Shown one piece after another: positions 27,427-34,861 of a stretch of DNA of 64,000 nt. Source of the DNA: Dinghuibacter silviterrae. GTDB lineage: Bacteria; Bacteroidota; Bacteroidia; Chitinophagales; Chitinophagaceae. Made by a program: the position numbers and the translations under genes. The first letter of the stretch is position 1. Each line of letters begins with the position of its first letter. The DNA lies in assembly GCF_004366355.1 (NCBI RefSeq), contig NZ_SODV01000001.1, positions 2,418,001-2,482,000 of the forward strand, in the 5' to 3' direction. The notes beneath the pieces are model-generated. The model saw nothing but the letters and a program-made list of their open reading frames with translations. It searched no databases and had not been told where the DNA came from.

Positions 27427-27879
27427 TCATTTTTTTAGAAATGGTCGAATAGCTTGAACCAACCTTTCAATTTCCTTTTTTGAGAGCTTTCCCGTCTCAT
27501 AGCAAAGTCTAGTTAGGTTATCTATTCGGACAATATTGTAGACACTATACCCTGAAGAGTTTGCAACAAATTGAAAATCACGGCAATGAATATGCCCGTC
27601 ACAACGGGTATAAAATTTTTCCGGTGTAATCGTAAACTTAATTTCTTCCTCCACCTTGCTTAAATAGTTATTTGAATGGATATCAAGATCGATTAAATTT
27701 TCACGTCTAGCCAGGTATATGACAGCCGCATCCGGGTTTTTTTTATAACACTCAAGAGCGAACCAAAGTGCTTTAATCGGATTTACTGAAGTATATGTGA
27801 ACGGCCCCTCAATAGCACTTGGATTCCCAGGCCAATTTTTAGTTGTTCCACGGAAGACATATGGCGGCAATTCCAGCAT
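27427..27879 (-). CDS. Small protein with FRG/ADP-ribosyltransferase-like R-S-E signature
   Basis: 150 residues from ATG 27879 (a TTG at 27897 would add six). Three spaced motifs resemble the R-S-E ADP-ribosyltransferase fold: Arg10 in PYVFRGTT, the TYTSVNPIKALWFALE segment (Thr30-Ser31, like the STS motif with following helix), and an ExE at Glu77/Glu79 in VEEEIKFTITPEKFYTR, which aligns with the ART turn-turn motif. The FRG tripeptide and NPxxALWFA also resemble the FRG domain family found in phage-defence-like genes. No signal peptide is visible, so it would act in the cytoplasm unless delivered. The gene is AT-rich and shares strand with the hypothetical gene at 26713-27351. Function is inferred from motifs only; homology searching could change the call. 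Confidence 0.6.
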   Translation of the reverse strand: MLELPPYVFRGTTKNWPGNPSAIEGPFTYTSVNPIKALWFALECYKKNPDAAVIYLARRENLIDLDIHSNNYLSKVEEEIKFTITPEKFYTRCDGHIHCRDFQFVANSSGYSVYNIVRIDNLTRLCYETGKLSKKEIERLVQAIRPFLKK

Positions 27880-27938
27880 AGCCCGCGAAAATAACAAATT
27901 CTTGCGAATTGCCTAATGACTGTTAGCTTGTAAATTGT

Positions 27939-30365
27939 CTATTCATTCCGCAAGGAATCCACCGGCCTCGCCATCGCCGCCCGAAAGGCCTGCACGCTGA
28001 TCGTGGCAAAGGCAATCAACAGGGCCGCGCCCGTAGTGAGGGCAAAGATCGTCCAGGGGATGGTTGTCCGGTACGCGAAGTCCTGGAGCCAGCGGTGGGT
28101 CGCCCACCAGCCGACAGGAGAACCCAGTACCACGGCCAGAAGCACCAGCTTCATGAAATCGGCCGAGAGCAAACCGACGATTCCCGCGACGTTGGCGCCA
28201 AGGACTTTCCGGATCCCGATTTCCTTGGTGCGTTGTTCGGCGCTAAAAGCCGCCAGGCCAAAAAGCCCCAGGCAGGAGATGAAGATGGCAATACCCGTTG
28301 CGTACCCCACCAGGGCCGCCAGGCGGTTGTCTTCTTCATAGTGTTTTTGAAATTCGCCGTCGAGGAAGGAATATTCAAAGGGTTCGTTGGGGTCCGATGT
28401 GCGCCAGAAGGCTTTCGCCGCCGCGATCACGGAACCCATGTTGGACGCGTTGACATGGGCGATGATATAATTGTACCGGGGCGCGCTGTTAACAAAAAAT
28501 GCGACGCTCATGATCGGCACGTGCAGGTCTTCGAAATGAAAATCCTTCATAACACCCACGATCCGCAGTATCTCCTTGCTGTTGGCGTTGTGAAAACCCT
28601 TACCGATACAGGTAGCGGGCGTGTACCCGAGCGCCCGGGCGCCCGTCTCGTTGATCACGACCCCATCCACGCTGTCCGAGGGGAACTGATCGGTAAAGGC
28701 ATGCCCGGCTACTGTTTGCAACCCCAGCGTCCGCATAAAATCGAAGTCGATATAGTTGGTCAGGAAGGGATGGTTGTCCGTACTAGGTTGCCCGTCGGCG
28801 TAATAGGTACCCGACCAACCGACGTGTCCCGGGTAAAGAAAGGAGGCCCCTACCGATTCGACACCGGCCTGCTTTTGCAACTCGGCTTTCAAAGGCGTAT
28901 ACAATTTCCAGGCGCCTTCGCTCTGCAGCGGGATGATGAGCTGCTGGTCTTTTGTAAACCCAAGGTCTGCGTTGCGGAGGTACTGCATCTGCCGCACGAT
29001 GATCGCCACTGCCACGATCAGGATGATCGCGATGCCGAATTGGAAGACGACCAGGCCTTTTCGCACCGAGGCTACCGCCAGGGAATTGGCCGACTTACCC
29101 TTCAGGACCTTTACGGGTTTGAAAGAAGAAAGGTAAAGCGCCGGATAGCTGCCCGCCAGAAGCCCGGTCAGCCCAGCAAGTACCAGGGAAGCGGCGCCCA
29201 ACACGAACAATTGGGCCCCCGTAAGGGTGATGTGTTTACCGGCCAGAAGGTTAAAACCCGGTAGCAGCATCCAGACGAGCAGTATGGAAACAACATAAGC
29301 CAGCAGCGCCATCAGAAGGGACTCGCCCAGGAACTGCCGGACAAGGGTGGATTGTCGCGCGCCCAGGGTTTTCCGGACCCCGACTTCGGCGGACCGCCTG
29401 GTTGAGCGCGCCGTGGACAGGTTCATAAAGTTGATACAGGCAATCAGCAGCGTGAACAAGGCGATGGAGCCAAGGATATACAGGTAAGTGATGCTGCCCC
29501 CCGGTGTCACGTCCCCATAGTCCATATTGGCGTGGAGGTGTATGTCCCGGACTTTGATCAGAAAATGATCCCGGGTATAGCCCGCCGCTTTCAGGTCGTT
29601 CCCTTCATACATATCCACGAAAGCCTTCAGCCCGGGTTCGATCTGTGCAGGACTGGCCCAGGGCCTGAGCCGTACATAGGTCACGAAGAAGTAATTGGAC
29701 GTCGTCTTTTTCCATGTCCGGATAAGGTCGCCGATCCCACCGCCATACATCGAGACGAAAAAACGGGCGTCGATGTGAGAAGGTTTGTTTATGGGCCGGA
29801 AGACCCCCGTAATGGTATAATCGTGGTCCCCATCAAACGCGCTGGAGATATGGATCACCTTGTTCAGCGCGGGACCGCCACCGAACAGCTTGTCGGCAAT
29901 GTCCTTGGACAGGACGATGGAGTAGGGGCCGCTCACGGCCGTGGCCGGGTTGCCCTCCACGAAATCGTATTTGAAGAGTTGGAAAAAACCGGAGTCCGCC
30001 GCAAAACCCTTGTCTTCATAAAAGGAACTCGTACCGTTCTGCATCAGCGTATGGTCGTCCAGCAACAGCGGGCATATCCTCGCCGTGGCCTCCACCTCCG
30101 GAAAAACCCCTTTGAAGGCCGCCGCGAGCGTATTCGGACAACCCTGAAAACGGATCTTCTTACCCTGGACGTGCTCGATCGTTCCCACCTGGTACAGCCG
30201 ATCGATGTCCGGGTGGTAGTCGTCGTAGTGGGTTTCATGCCAGATGTACAGGGAAAGAAGGGTGCACACGGTCAGCCCCACCGACAGCCCCAGGACGTTG
30301 ATGGTCGAGAAAACTTTATTCCTCATCAGGTTGCGCAAGGCGACCTTTAGATAGTTTCGGATCAT
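27939..30365 (-). CDS. ABC transporter permease, MacB/FtsX type
   Basis: 808 residues from ATG 30365 (MIRNYLKVALRNLMRNK), the typical N-terminus of this Bacteroidota family; the frame continues upstream without a sensible start. The layout is TM1 (VFSTINVLGLSVGLTVCTLLSLYIW), a large periplasmic MacB-PCD domain (RLYQVGTIEHVQGK ... PYSIVLSKDIADKLFGG), a three-TM FtsX block (IALFTLLIACINFMNLSTARS, followed by VGVRKTLGARQSTLVRQFL), a second PCD-like domain, and a second FtsX block (LFGLAAFSAEQRTKEIGIRKVLGA). Such double permeases work with an ATPase such as MacB/LolD, which is not in this window. They export peptides, antibiotics or lipoproteins; the substrate is unknown. Confidence 0.92.
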   Translation of the reverse strand: MIRNYLKVALRNLMRNKVFSTINVLGLSVGLTVCTLLSLYIWHETHYDDYHPDIDRLYQVGTIEHVQGKKIRFQGCPNTLAAAFKGVFPEVEATARICPLLLDDHTLMQNGTSSFYEDKGFAADSGFFQLFKYDFVEGNPATAVSGPYSIVLSKDIADKLFGGGPALNKVIHISSAFDGDHDYTITGVFRPINKPSHIDARFFVSMYGGGIGDLIRTWKKTTSNYFFVTYVRLRPWASPAQIEPGLKAFVDMYEGNDLKAAGYTRDHFLIKVRDIHLHANMDYGDVTPGGSITYLYILGSIALFTLLIACINFMNLSTARSTRRSAEVGVRKTLGARQSTLVRQFLGESLLMALLAYVVSILLVWMLLPGFNLLAGKHITLTGAQLFVLGAASLVLAGLTGLLAGSYPALYLSSFKPVKVLKGKSANSLAVASVRKGLVVFQFGIAIILIVAVAIIVRQMQYLRNADLGFTKDQQLIIPLQSEGAWKLYTPLKAELQKQAGVESVGASFLYPGHVGWSGTYYADGQPSTDNHPFLTNYIDFDFMRTLGLQTVAGHAFTDQFPSDSVDGVVINETGARALGYTPATCIGKGFHNANSKEILRIVGVMKDFHFEDLHVPIMSVAFFVNSAPRYNYIIAHVNASNMGSVIAAAKAFWRTSDPNEPFEYSFLDGEFQKHYEEDNRLAALVGYATGIAIFISCLGLFGLAAFSAEQRTKEIGIRKVLGANVAGIVGLLSADFMKLVLLAVVLGSPVGWWATHRWLQDFAYRTTIPWTIFALTTGAALLIAFATISVQAFRAAMARPVDSLRNE

Positions 30366-30527
30366 AGGGCAAGCGCTTCCAAGGCTGTGCCACTTCTGCA
30401 AGAAGTTGCATATCAATATCTTGCGCCATGGCGGCGCCGTGGGTTCGTCCGGTTTCGATACGGACGGTGTCCGCAAAGGGGGATTGCGAAGGGGGGCTTT
30501 GCCTCCCTTCGCCGCGACGCATAAGAG

Positions 30528-30580
30528 GTTGTTGCGCCGGAGGCGACAAATTTCCTACGGGGAGCCTCCGGCGCAACAAC
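30528..30580. repeat. 17-bp perfect inverted repeat (GTTGTTGCGCCGGAGGC / GCCTCCGGCGCAACAAC)
   Basis: The two perfectly complementary arms at 30528-30544 and 30564-30580 flank a 19-base spacer. It lies in the non-coding region upstream of the ABC permease. A smaller hairpin GCGAAGGG/CCCTTCGC is at 30486-30512. There is no T-run, so it is not a simple terminator; a REP-like element or structured RNA is possible. Confidence 0.75.
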
Positions 30581-30582
30581 AC

Positions 30583-30614
30583 AAAGGCCCGACCAAAAGG
30601 CCGGGCCAATTCTT
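30583..30614. terminator. Terminator-like hairpin without an obvious upstream gene
   Basis: AAAGGCCCG-ACC-AAAA-GG-CCGGGCC with AATTCTTT after it; the same fold as the hairpin after yajC. It directly follows the 17-bp inverted repeat, and the pair could end a short non-coding transcript. Confidence 0.45.
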
Positions 30615-30694
30615 TAGGGCAAAATACTACTTATGTAAAAAAAATAGGTGCGTTGTTGGATGGACTATGGGCGGGTAGCTAACCCATTCGGCTT

Positions 30695-30985
30695 TCTAGG
30701 GATACATGGATGCGGGTTTTTCAGGATCTGGAACCTTGGTTTTCACGGATGTTTGGACTCAATGTTTTCTAAGGATGTTCGGATAAAGGGTTTTCAAGAG
30801 ACGATACTGGATAACTTGGCTTAAAACGGATACTTGGATACTGGTTTTCAATGGGTTTTGGATACTTGGATCTGGATTTCTTTGGGATACGGATAAAAAA
30901 CGAGCACTTCGGTTTTACAGGATACGGATCAGACTGGGGTACGGATTAAGTTTTGCCCTAGGATACAGATGGATGTACTTTCATG
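30695..30985 (+). repeat. Degenerate tandem repeat field, GGATAC-TTGGAT-...-GGTTTTCA units
   Basis: Roughly nine to ten imperfect units of 23-41 bases start with GGAT(A/G)(C/T), often contain a second GGAT, and end in GGTTTTCA or a variant; for instance at 30828 (GGATACTTGGATACTGGTTT), 30859 (GGATACTTGGATCTGG), 30886 and 30920 (GGATACGGAT). The plus strand is strikingly poor in C and rich in G and T. Every frame is broken by stops and there is no gene. The repeats are too irregular for a CRISPR array. Confidence 0.7.
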
Positions 30986-31332
30986 GGTTTATGAAAGCAT
31001 ATATATAATTATAAGAAAGATTTGGAGGAATGTGGCCTTTGAGGCATGCAGTCGAGGCTGCAACGGGAGAATAACACTTTTGTTTCATTAGGTAAGGTTT
31101 TGGAGGGTGAATTAACAACCCGTTATAATATTACGAGTTTCTTTTAACATTGGTTTCAGTTAACCGTATTTTTTACACCTATTTGCTCTATTTTTTCAAA
31201 ATATTCAAAAAGGGAATGTTTATTTGAATATATCTAAATTAAAGCGTTTTTAATTTGAAAAACTTCAACGCAAACGTGTGCGAAAACCGGCAGAAATCGC
31301 AAACGACCACCTGAAAAAATGACATTTTAGCC

Positions 31333-31340
31333 CATCTTTG
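31333..31340 (+). promoter_or_regulatory. Possible -7 box (CATCTTTG) for groES
   Basis: One mismatch from TAnnTTTG; the context CATCTTTGC resembles the TATCTTTGC seen upstream of trxA and the 34514 gene. It would give a leader of about 145 bases. Confidence 0.3.
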
Positions 31341-31489
31341 CGGACCGGGGAACCTGACACGGAGACCAAAGACAGACCGGGGTGAGGGGATCCGTGCAAA
31401 ATTGACCGATACCGGACATCCGGATGACAATGGCACGACATTCGTGGCCAGATCGTACCAAATCTTTAAAACTCAAAATAAAATACACC

Positions 31490-31771
31490 ATGGCTAAGAA
31501 TTTAAGCGTAACCCCTTTGCATGACAGGGTGATCGTACAGCCGGCTCCCGCGGAAGAAAAGACGGCAGGCGGCATCATTATCCCCGACACTGCAAAAGAA
31601 AAACCCCAGCGTGGCACCGTCATCGCCGCCGGTCCTGGTAAGAAGGACGAGCCCATGAGCGTGAAGTCGGGCGACACTGTTCTCTATGGCAAATACGCAG
31701 GCACCGAGATCTCGATCGAAGGCCACGACTACCTGATCATGAGGGAGAGCGACATCCTGGCTATCATCTAA
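31490..31771 (+). CDS. groES: Co-chaperonin GroES
   Basis: 93 residues from ATG 31490 ([23 protein letters not shown] begins here, with the family motif [10 protein letters not shown]). The mobile loop region [21 protein letters not shown] and the roof/core segments [24 protein letters not shown] and the C-terminal [10 protein letters not shown] are all standard. GroES caps the GroEL cylinder during ATP-driven protein folding. The frame is open upstream to 31424, but that extension is not conserved. groEL follows after 18 bases in the same operon. Confidence 0.97.
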   Translation: MAKNLSVTPLHDRVIVQPAPAEEKTAGGIIIPDTAKEKPQRGTVIAAGPGKKDEPMSVKSGDTVLYGKYAGTEISIEGHDYLIMRESDILAII

Positions 31772-31789
31772 TCATTAATTAAACCTAAT

Positions 31790-33430
31790 ATGGCAAAACA
31801 AATATTCTTCGACATTGAAGCCCGCAATCGTATGAAAAAGGGCGTCGATACACTGGCTAACGCCGTGAAAGTCACCCTGGGTCCCAAAGGACGTAACGTG
31901 GTTATCGAAAAGAAATTCGGCGCTCCCTCCGTGACCAAGGACGGTGTTACCGTGGCCAAAGAAATCGAACTGGAAGACGCCATCGAAAACATGGGCGCCC
32001 AGATGCTGAAGGAAGTGGCCTCCAAGACCGCCGACATCGCCGGTGACGGTACGACCACGGCTACGGTGCTCGGGCACGCCATCATCAGCGAAGGGCTGAA
32101 AAACGTCGCCGCAGGGGCCAACCCGATGGACCTGAAGCGCGGTATCGACAAGGCCGTTGCCAAAGTGGTAAAACACCTCGAAAAACAATCTGAGAAAGTT
32201 GGTACCGACAGCGCCAAGATCCAACAGGTGGCTGCCATCTCCGCCAACAGCGACGAAGTCATCGGTAAGCTCATTGCCGAAGCTTTTGAAAAAGTAGGCA
32301 AGGACGGCGTCATCACTGTAGAAGAAGCCCGCGGCACCGACACGACTGTCGAAGTCGTCGAAGGGATGCAATTCGACCGTGGTTATAGCTCCGCTTATTT
32401 CGTGACCAACAGCGAAAAGATGGAAGCGGAACTGGAACGTCCTTATATCCTGATCTACGACAAGAAGATCAGCGCCATGAAGGACATCCTGCACATCCTC
32501 GAAAAAGTCGCCCAACAAGGTGCTCCCCTCCTGATCATCTCCGAAGACCTGGAAGGCGAAGCCCTCGCTACCCTGGTGGTCAACAAACTGCGTGGTACCC
32601 TGAAGGTAGCCGCTGTAAAAGCCCCCGGTTTTGGCGACCGTCGTAAGGAAATGCTCCAGGACATCGCCATCCTCACCGCCGGCACCGTTGTCAGCGAAGA
32701 ACAAGGCTACAAGCTGGAAAACGCCGACCTGAGCTATCTCGGCCGTGCAGAACGCGTGGTCATCGACAAGGACAACACGACCATCGTCGGCGGCAGCGGT
32801 AAAAAGAAAGACATCGAAGCCCGCGTCGGTCAGATCAAGGCCCAGATCGAGGTAACCACCTCCGATTACGATAAGGAAAAGCTCCAGGAACGCCTGGCCA
32901 AGCTGAGCGGCGGCGTTGCCGTCCTCAATGTAGGCGCCGTTACCGAAGTGGAAATGAAGGAAAAGAAGGACCGCGTTGACGACGCCCTCCACGCTACCCG
33001 CGCTGCCATCGAAGAAGGCATCGTACCGGGCGGTGGGACCGCGTTCATCCGCGCCATCGAAGCCCTCGAAAAACTCGAAGGCGAGAACAACGACGAAACT
33101 ACCGGTATCAAGATCGTCCGTCGCGCCCTGGAAGAGCCCCTGCGCCAGATTGCCGCCAACGCCGGTATCGACGGTTCCATCGTCGTCCAGAAGGTGAAAG
33201 AGAACAAGGGTGACTTTGGTTTCAACGCCCGGACCGAGACCTTCGAGAAGATGCTCTCCGCCGGTATCATCGACCCGACGAAGGTAACCCGCGTAGCCCT
33301 GGAGAATGCCGCTTCCATTGCCGGTATGCTCCTGACCACCGAGGCCGTTATCGCCGACAAACCCGAACCCAAAGGTGCTGCCGCTCCCCATGGTGGTATG
33401 CCGGGTGGTGGAATGGGTATGGATTATTAA
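31790..33430 (+). CDS. groEL: Chaperonin GroEL
   Basis: 546 residues, the normal length. Conserved segments include [19 protein letters not shown], the nucleotide-binding [59 protein letters not shown], and [16 protein letters not shown], ending with the Gly/Met-rich [12 protein letters not shown] tail. It forms the double-ring folding chamber with GroES. A terminator lies 20 bases after the stop codon. A long open frame on the opposite strand is a shadow of its codon usage. Confidence 0.98.
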   Translation: MAKQIFFDIEARNRMKKGVDTLANAVKVTLGPKGRNVVIEKKFGAPSVTKDGVTVAKEIELEDAIENMGAQMLKEVASKTADIAGDGTTTATVLGHAIISEGLKNVAAGANPMDLKRGIDKAVAKVVKHLEKQSEKVGTDSAKIQQVAAISANSDEVIGKLIAEAFEKVGKDGVITVEEARGTDTTVEVVEGMQFDRGYSSAYFVTNSEKMEAELERPYILIYDKKISAMKDILHILEKVAQQGAPLLIISEDLEGEALATLVVNKLRGTLKVAAVKAPGFGDRRKEMLQDIAILTAGTVVSEEQGYKLENADLSYLGRAERVVIDKDNTTIVGGSGKKKDIEARVGQIKAQIEVTTSDYDKEKLQERLAKLSGGVAVLNVGAVTEVEMKEKKDRVDDALHATRAAIEEGIVPGGGTAFIRAIEALEKLEGENNDETTGIKIVRRALEEPLRQIAANAGIDGSIVVQKVKENKGDFGFNARTETFEKMLSAGIIDPTKVTRVALENAASIAGMLLTTEAVIADKPEPKGAAAPHGGMPGGGMGMDY

Positions 33431-33445
33431 TATCCTCCGCTATAC

Positions 33446-33486
33446 AAAAGAAAAAAGGCCGTCCGCGAGGATGGCCTTTTTCTTTT
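33446..33486. terminator. Terminator after groEL, probably bidirectional
   Basis: AAAAAAGGCCGTCC-GCGA-GGATGGCCTTTTT, an AT-flanked stem of about 14 bp with one G-T pair; the T-run on each strand also suits the end of the convergent gene at 33497. Confidence 0.88.
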
Positions 33487-33496
33487 ATGCATTTCT

Positions 33497-34432
33497 TTAG
33501 TGCGCCGGAACGATCCGCACCCTACTTCCAAAAAAGTCCGCCAGGGAATCCCTGACCCGGGTGGTATCCGAAAGGGGAAGCGTAAACGGCATCAGGATGG
33601 CAAAATGGGTGGAGTCCCTGGACTCCAGGACGACTTTATGCCCCCATTTAATCAGGGAGTCCAGGCGGCGGTGCGCTCTTCCCGCCTCGGAGTAGGTACG
33701 TATCAGCACCCGGAAGGTGACGGGACCGTTGACCGCAGGCGCCACCGGCGCAGCGGCCGGGGCCGTTACCGGCGCCTTTGCCGTAGTATCCGAAGTGGTT
33801 GTTGTATCCTTGTGGGCGGCGGGCGCCTCCCCCTCCACCGGTTGTATCTGACCGGTAGTATCGGTGCCGGTCCCGGCTTTATGCTGGAAGGCGATATGGT
33901 AAAGCCCCCAGCCGGCCAGCAGGAGGACAAGAACGCCGGCGATGATGAGCATGAGGCGGCGGCCGTTTGTGGAGGATCCCGGCGCACCCGGGACGTCTTC
34001 GGCATGGAACAGCTCCTCTTCGCTGGTGGCCACGCGTTCCTTGAACTGTCCTTCCCTTTCGAGGCGAACGGGAATAAAGGGCCCGGGGGTAAATTCCAGG
34101 TTTGTCTGGCGGATCCCGGTCAATGTGCCTATGCCATTCAAAATCAGCGGCTTGCCGAGATTTAAGAGCTCCCTGCCGGTGGTCAGGAAGGCCTCCAGGT
34201 CGGATATGGCCAGGGGCTTCATCTTGCCCGAATGCTGGACGAGAAAATCGATGAGCTCGGGGGGCGACTTGAGCTTATTGTTGTTGTCAAAAGTAATGCC
34301 CTGATAGACCTGCTGTGGTTCCTTGGCGTCTTGCACATTTACAGAGGGGTCCAGGTGAAATACGCCAAAACCTTCCAATACCAGTTCCTTGTTCTGATAC
34401 AGATATTGGCTGAGCAAATCGGAAATTTTCAT
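33497..34432 (-). CDS. HU-CCDC81 and SPOR domain-containing membrane protein
   Basis: 311 residues from ATG 34432 (MKISDLLSQYLYQNKELVLEG), the usual start of this family; eight further residues upstream are ignored. The N-terminal 130 residues are the two HU-like domains of the prokaryotic CCDC81 family (LEGFGVFHLDPS, FLVQHSGKMKPLAISDLEAFL, GKPLILNGIGTLTG). Then follow an acidic linker, one TM helix (LMLIIAGVLVLLLAGWGLYHIAF), a Thr/Pro/Ala-rich stretch, and a C-terminal SPOR-type domain (FRVLIRTYSEAGRAHRRLDSL) that binds denuded peptidoglycan. It could tie the nucleoid or cell-division site to the wall; the role is not established. It has its own TAGGTTTG promoter. Confidence 0.88.
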   Translation of the reverse strand: MKISDLLSQYLYQNKELVLEGFGVFHLDPSVNVQDAKEPQQVYQGITFDNNNKLKSPPELIDFLVQHSGKMKPLAISDLEAFLTTGRELLNLGKPLILNGIGTLTGIRQTNLEFTPGPFIPVRLEREGQFKERVATSEEELFHAEDVPGAPGSSTNGRRLMLIIAGVLVLLLAGWGLYHIAFQHKAGTGTDTTGQIQPVEGEAPAAHKDTTTTSDTTAKAPVTAPAAAPVAPAVNGPVTFRVLIRTYSEAGRAHRRLDSLIKWGHKVVLESRDSTHFAILMPFTLPLSDTTRVRDSLADFFGSRVRIVPAH

Positions 34433-34453
34433 TCTGCACGTGGTGTTTATAAA

Positions 34454-34461
34454 CAAACCTA
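34454..34461 (-). promoter_or_regulatory. -7 box (TAGGTTTG) of the HU-CCDC81 gene
   Basis: Lies 21 bases before the ATG at 34432 and is preceded by CTTTTTTCCTG, nearly identical to the block in front of the secDF box. Confidence 0.6.
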
Positions 34462-34490
34462 CAGGAAAAAAGCCGAATTCCAGTAATCAA

Positions 34491-34498
34491 TATCTTTG
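34491..34498 (+). promoter_or_regulatory. -7 box (TATCTTTG) of the 34514-36288 operon
   Basis: Exact TAnnTTTG match in AATATCTTTGCC, 15 bases before ATG 34514. It argues against the upstream in-frame ATG at 34496, which overlaps the box. Confidence 0.65.
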
Positions 34499-34513
34499 CC
34501 GAAATCTTGGGGA

Positions 34514-34861
34514 ATGCTCACTCAGCAAGAAAAAGACTTTTTACATTACTGGGAGGTGAACCGGGAAAAGGAGGGGCGTTTCACCTACCGGCTCCTTCAC
34601 GGCTTACCCCAAGGGATCATTTTTGGCGCGCCGATCTTTATTTGTTTTCTGTTCCGGGACTGGTACAAATGGCTTCCCTTTGTATCGGGGGAGGAGTTGC
34701 TGGTCGTGGCCATCGGGGTGTTTTGCGTGGTGCTTTTCTATTCTATCTTCCGGCAGCAATACCTGTGGGACCGGAAGGAACAGCAATACAAAGAAATTTC
34801 GGCCCGGGCCGGGGCGCCCGGCGCCCAAAAACCCTCAGGGTTAAATAACGATAACGAATGA
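34514..34861 (+). CDS. Small two-TM membrane protein coupled to serine ammonia-lyase
   Basis: 115 residues from ATG 34514 ([19 protein letters not shown]), chosen because of the promoter position. Two hydrophobic segments ([15 protein letters not shown] and [18 protein letters not shown]) are separated by a short WYKWLPF loop, and the C-terminus is polar ([12 protein letters not shown]). I do not recognise the family by function; it is a conserved-looking Bacteroidota type. Its stop codon overlaps the start of the serine ammonia-lyase gene (ATGA), so the two are probably translated together. Confidence 0.8.
   Translation: MLTQQEKDFLHYWEVNREKEGRFTYRLLHGLPQGIIFGAPIFICFLFRDWYKWLPFVSGEELLVVAIGVFCVVLFYSIFRQQYLWDRKEQQYKEISARAGAPGAQKPSGLNNDNE

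Larger units (their letters stand above)
30366..31489. other. 1.1-kb non-coding region between the ABC permease and groES
   Basis: No convincing gene is seen on either strand. It holds, in order, GC-rich hairpins (30486-30614), the GGATAC repeat field (30695-30985), a CTTTCAT/ATGAAAG hairpin (30978-30997), a TGCAG/CTGCA hairpin (31047-31062), an AT-rich stretch with a perfect 9-bp inverted repeat ATATTCAAA/TTTGAATAT (31201-31231), and the groES leader. No CIRCE element (HrcA site) is present. Confidence 0.8.

Noticed and set aside
26640-27930. Insertion sequence at the AT-rich island
   Set aside because: No transposase frame and no terminal inverted repeats; only the terminator palindrome is found at one edge.
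30695-30985. CRISPR array
   Set aside because: Units vary from 23 to 41 bases and are imperfect, with no constant repeat and unique spacers, and no cas genes are present.
30366-31489. tRNA or known riboswitch in the groES upstream region
   Set aside because: No cloverleaf, no CCA-type acceptor end and no recognised riboswitch core; the hairpins seen do not match a class I know.
31775-33391. 538-codon frame antisense to groEL
   Set aside because: Complete shadow of groEL; composition (many Gly/Val/Phe/Asp) follows from complementing its codons, with no independent start signal.
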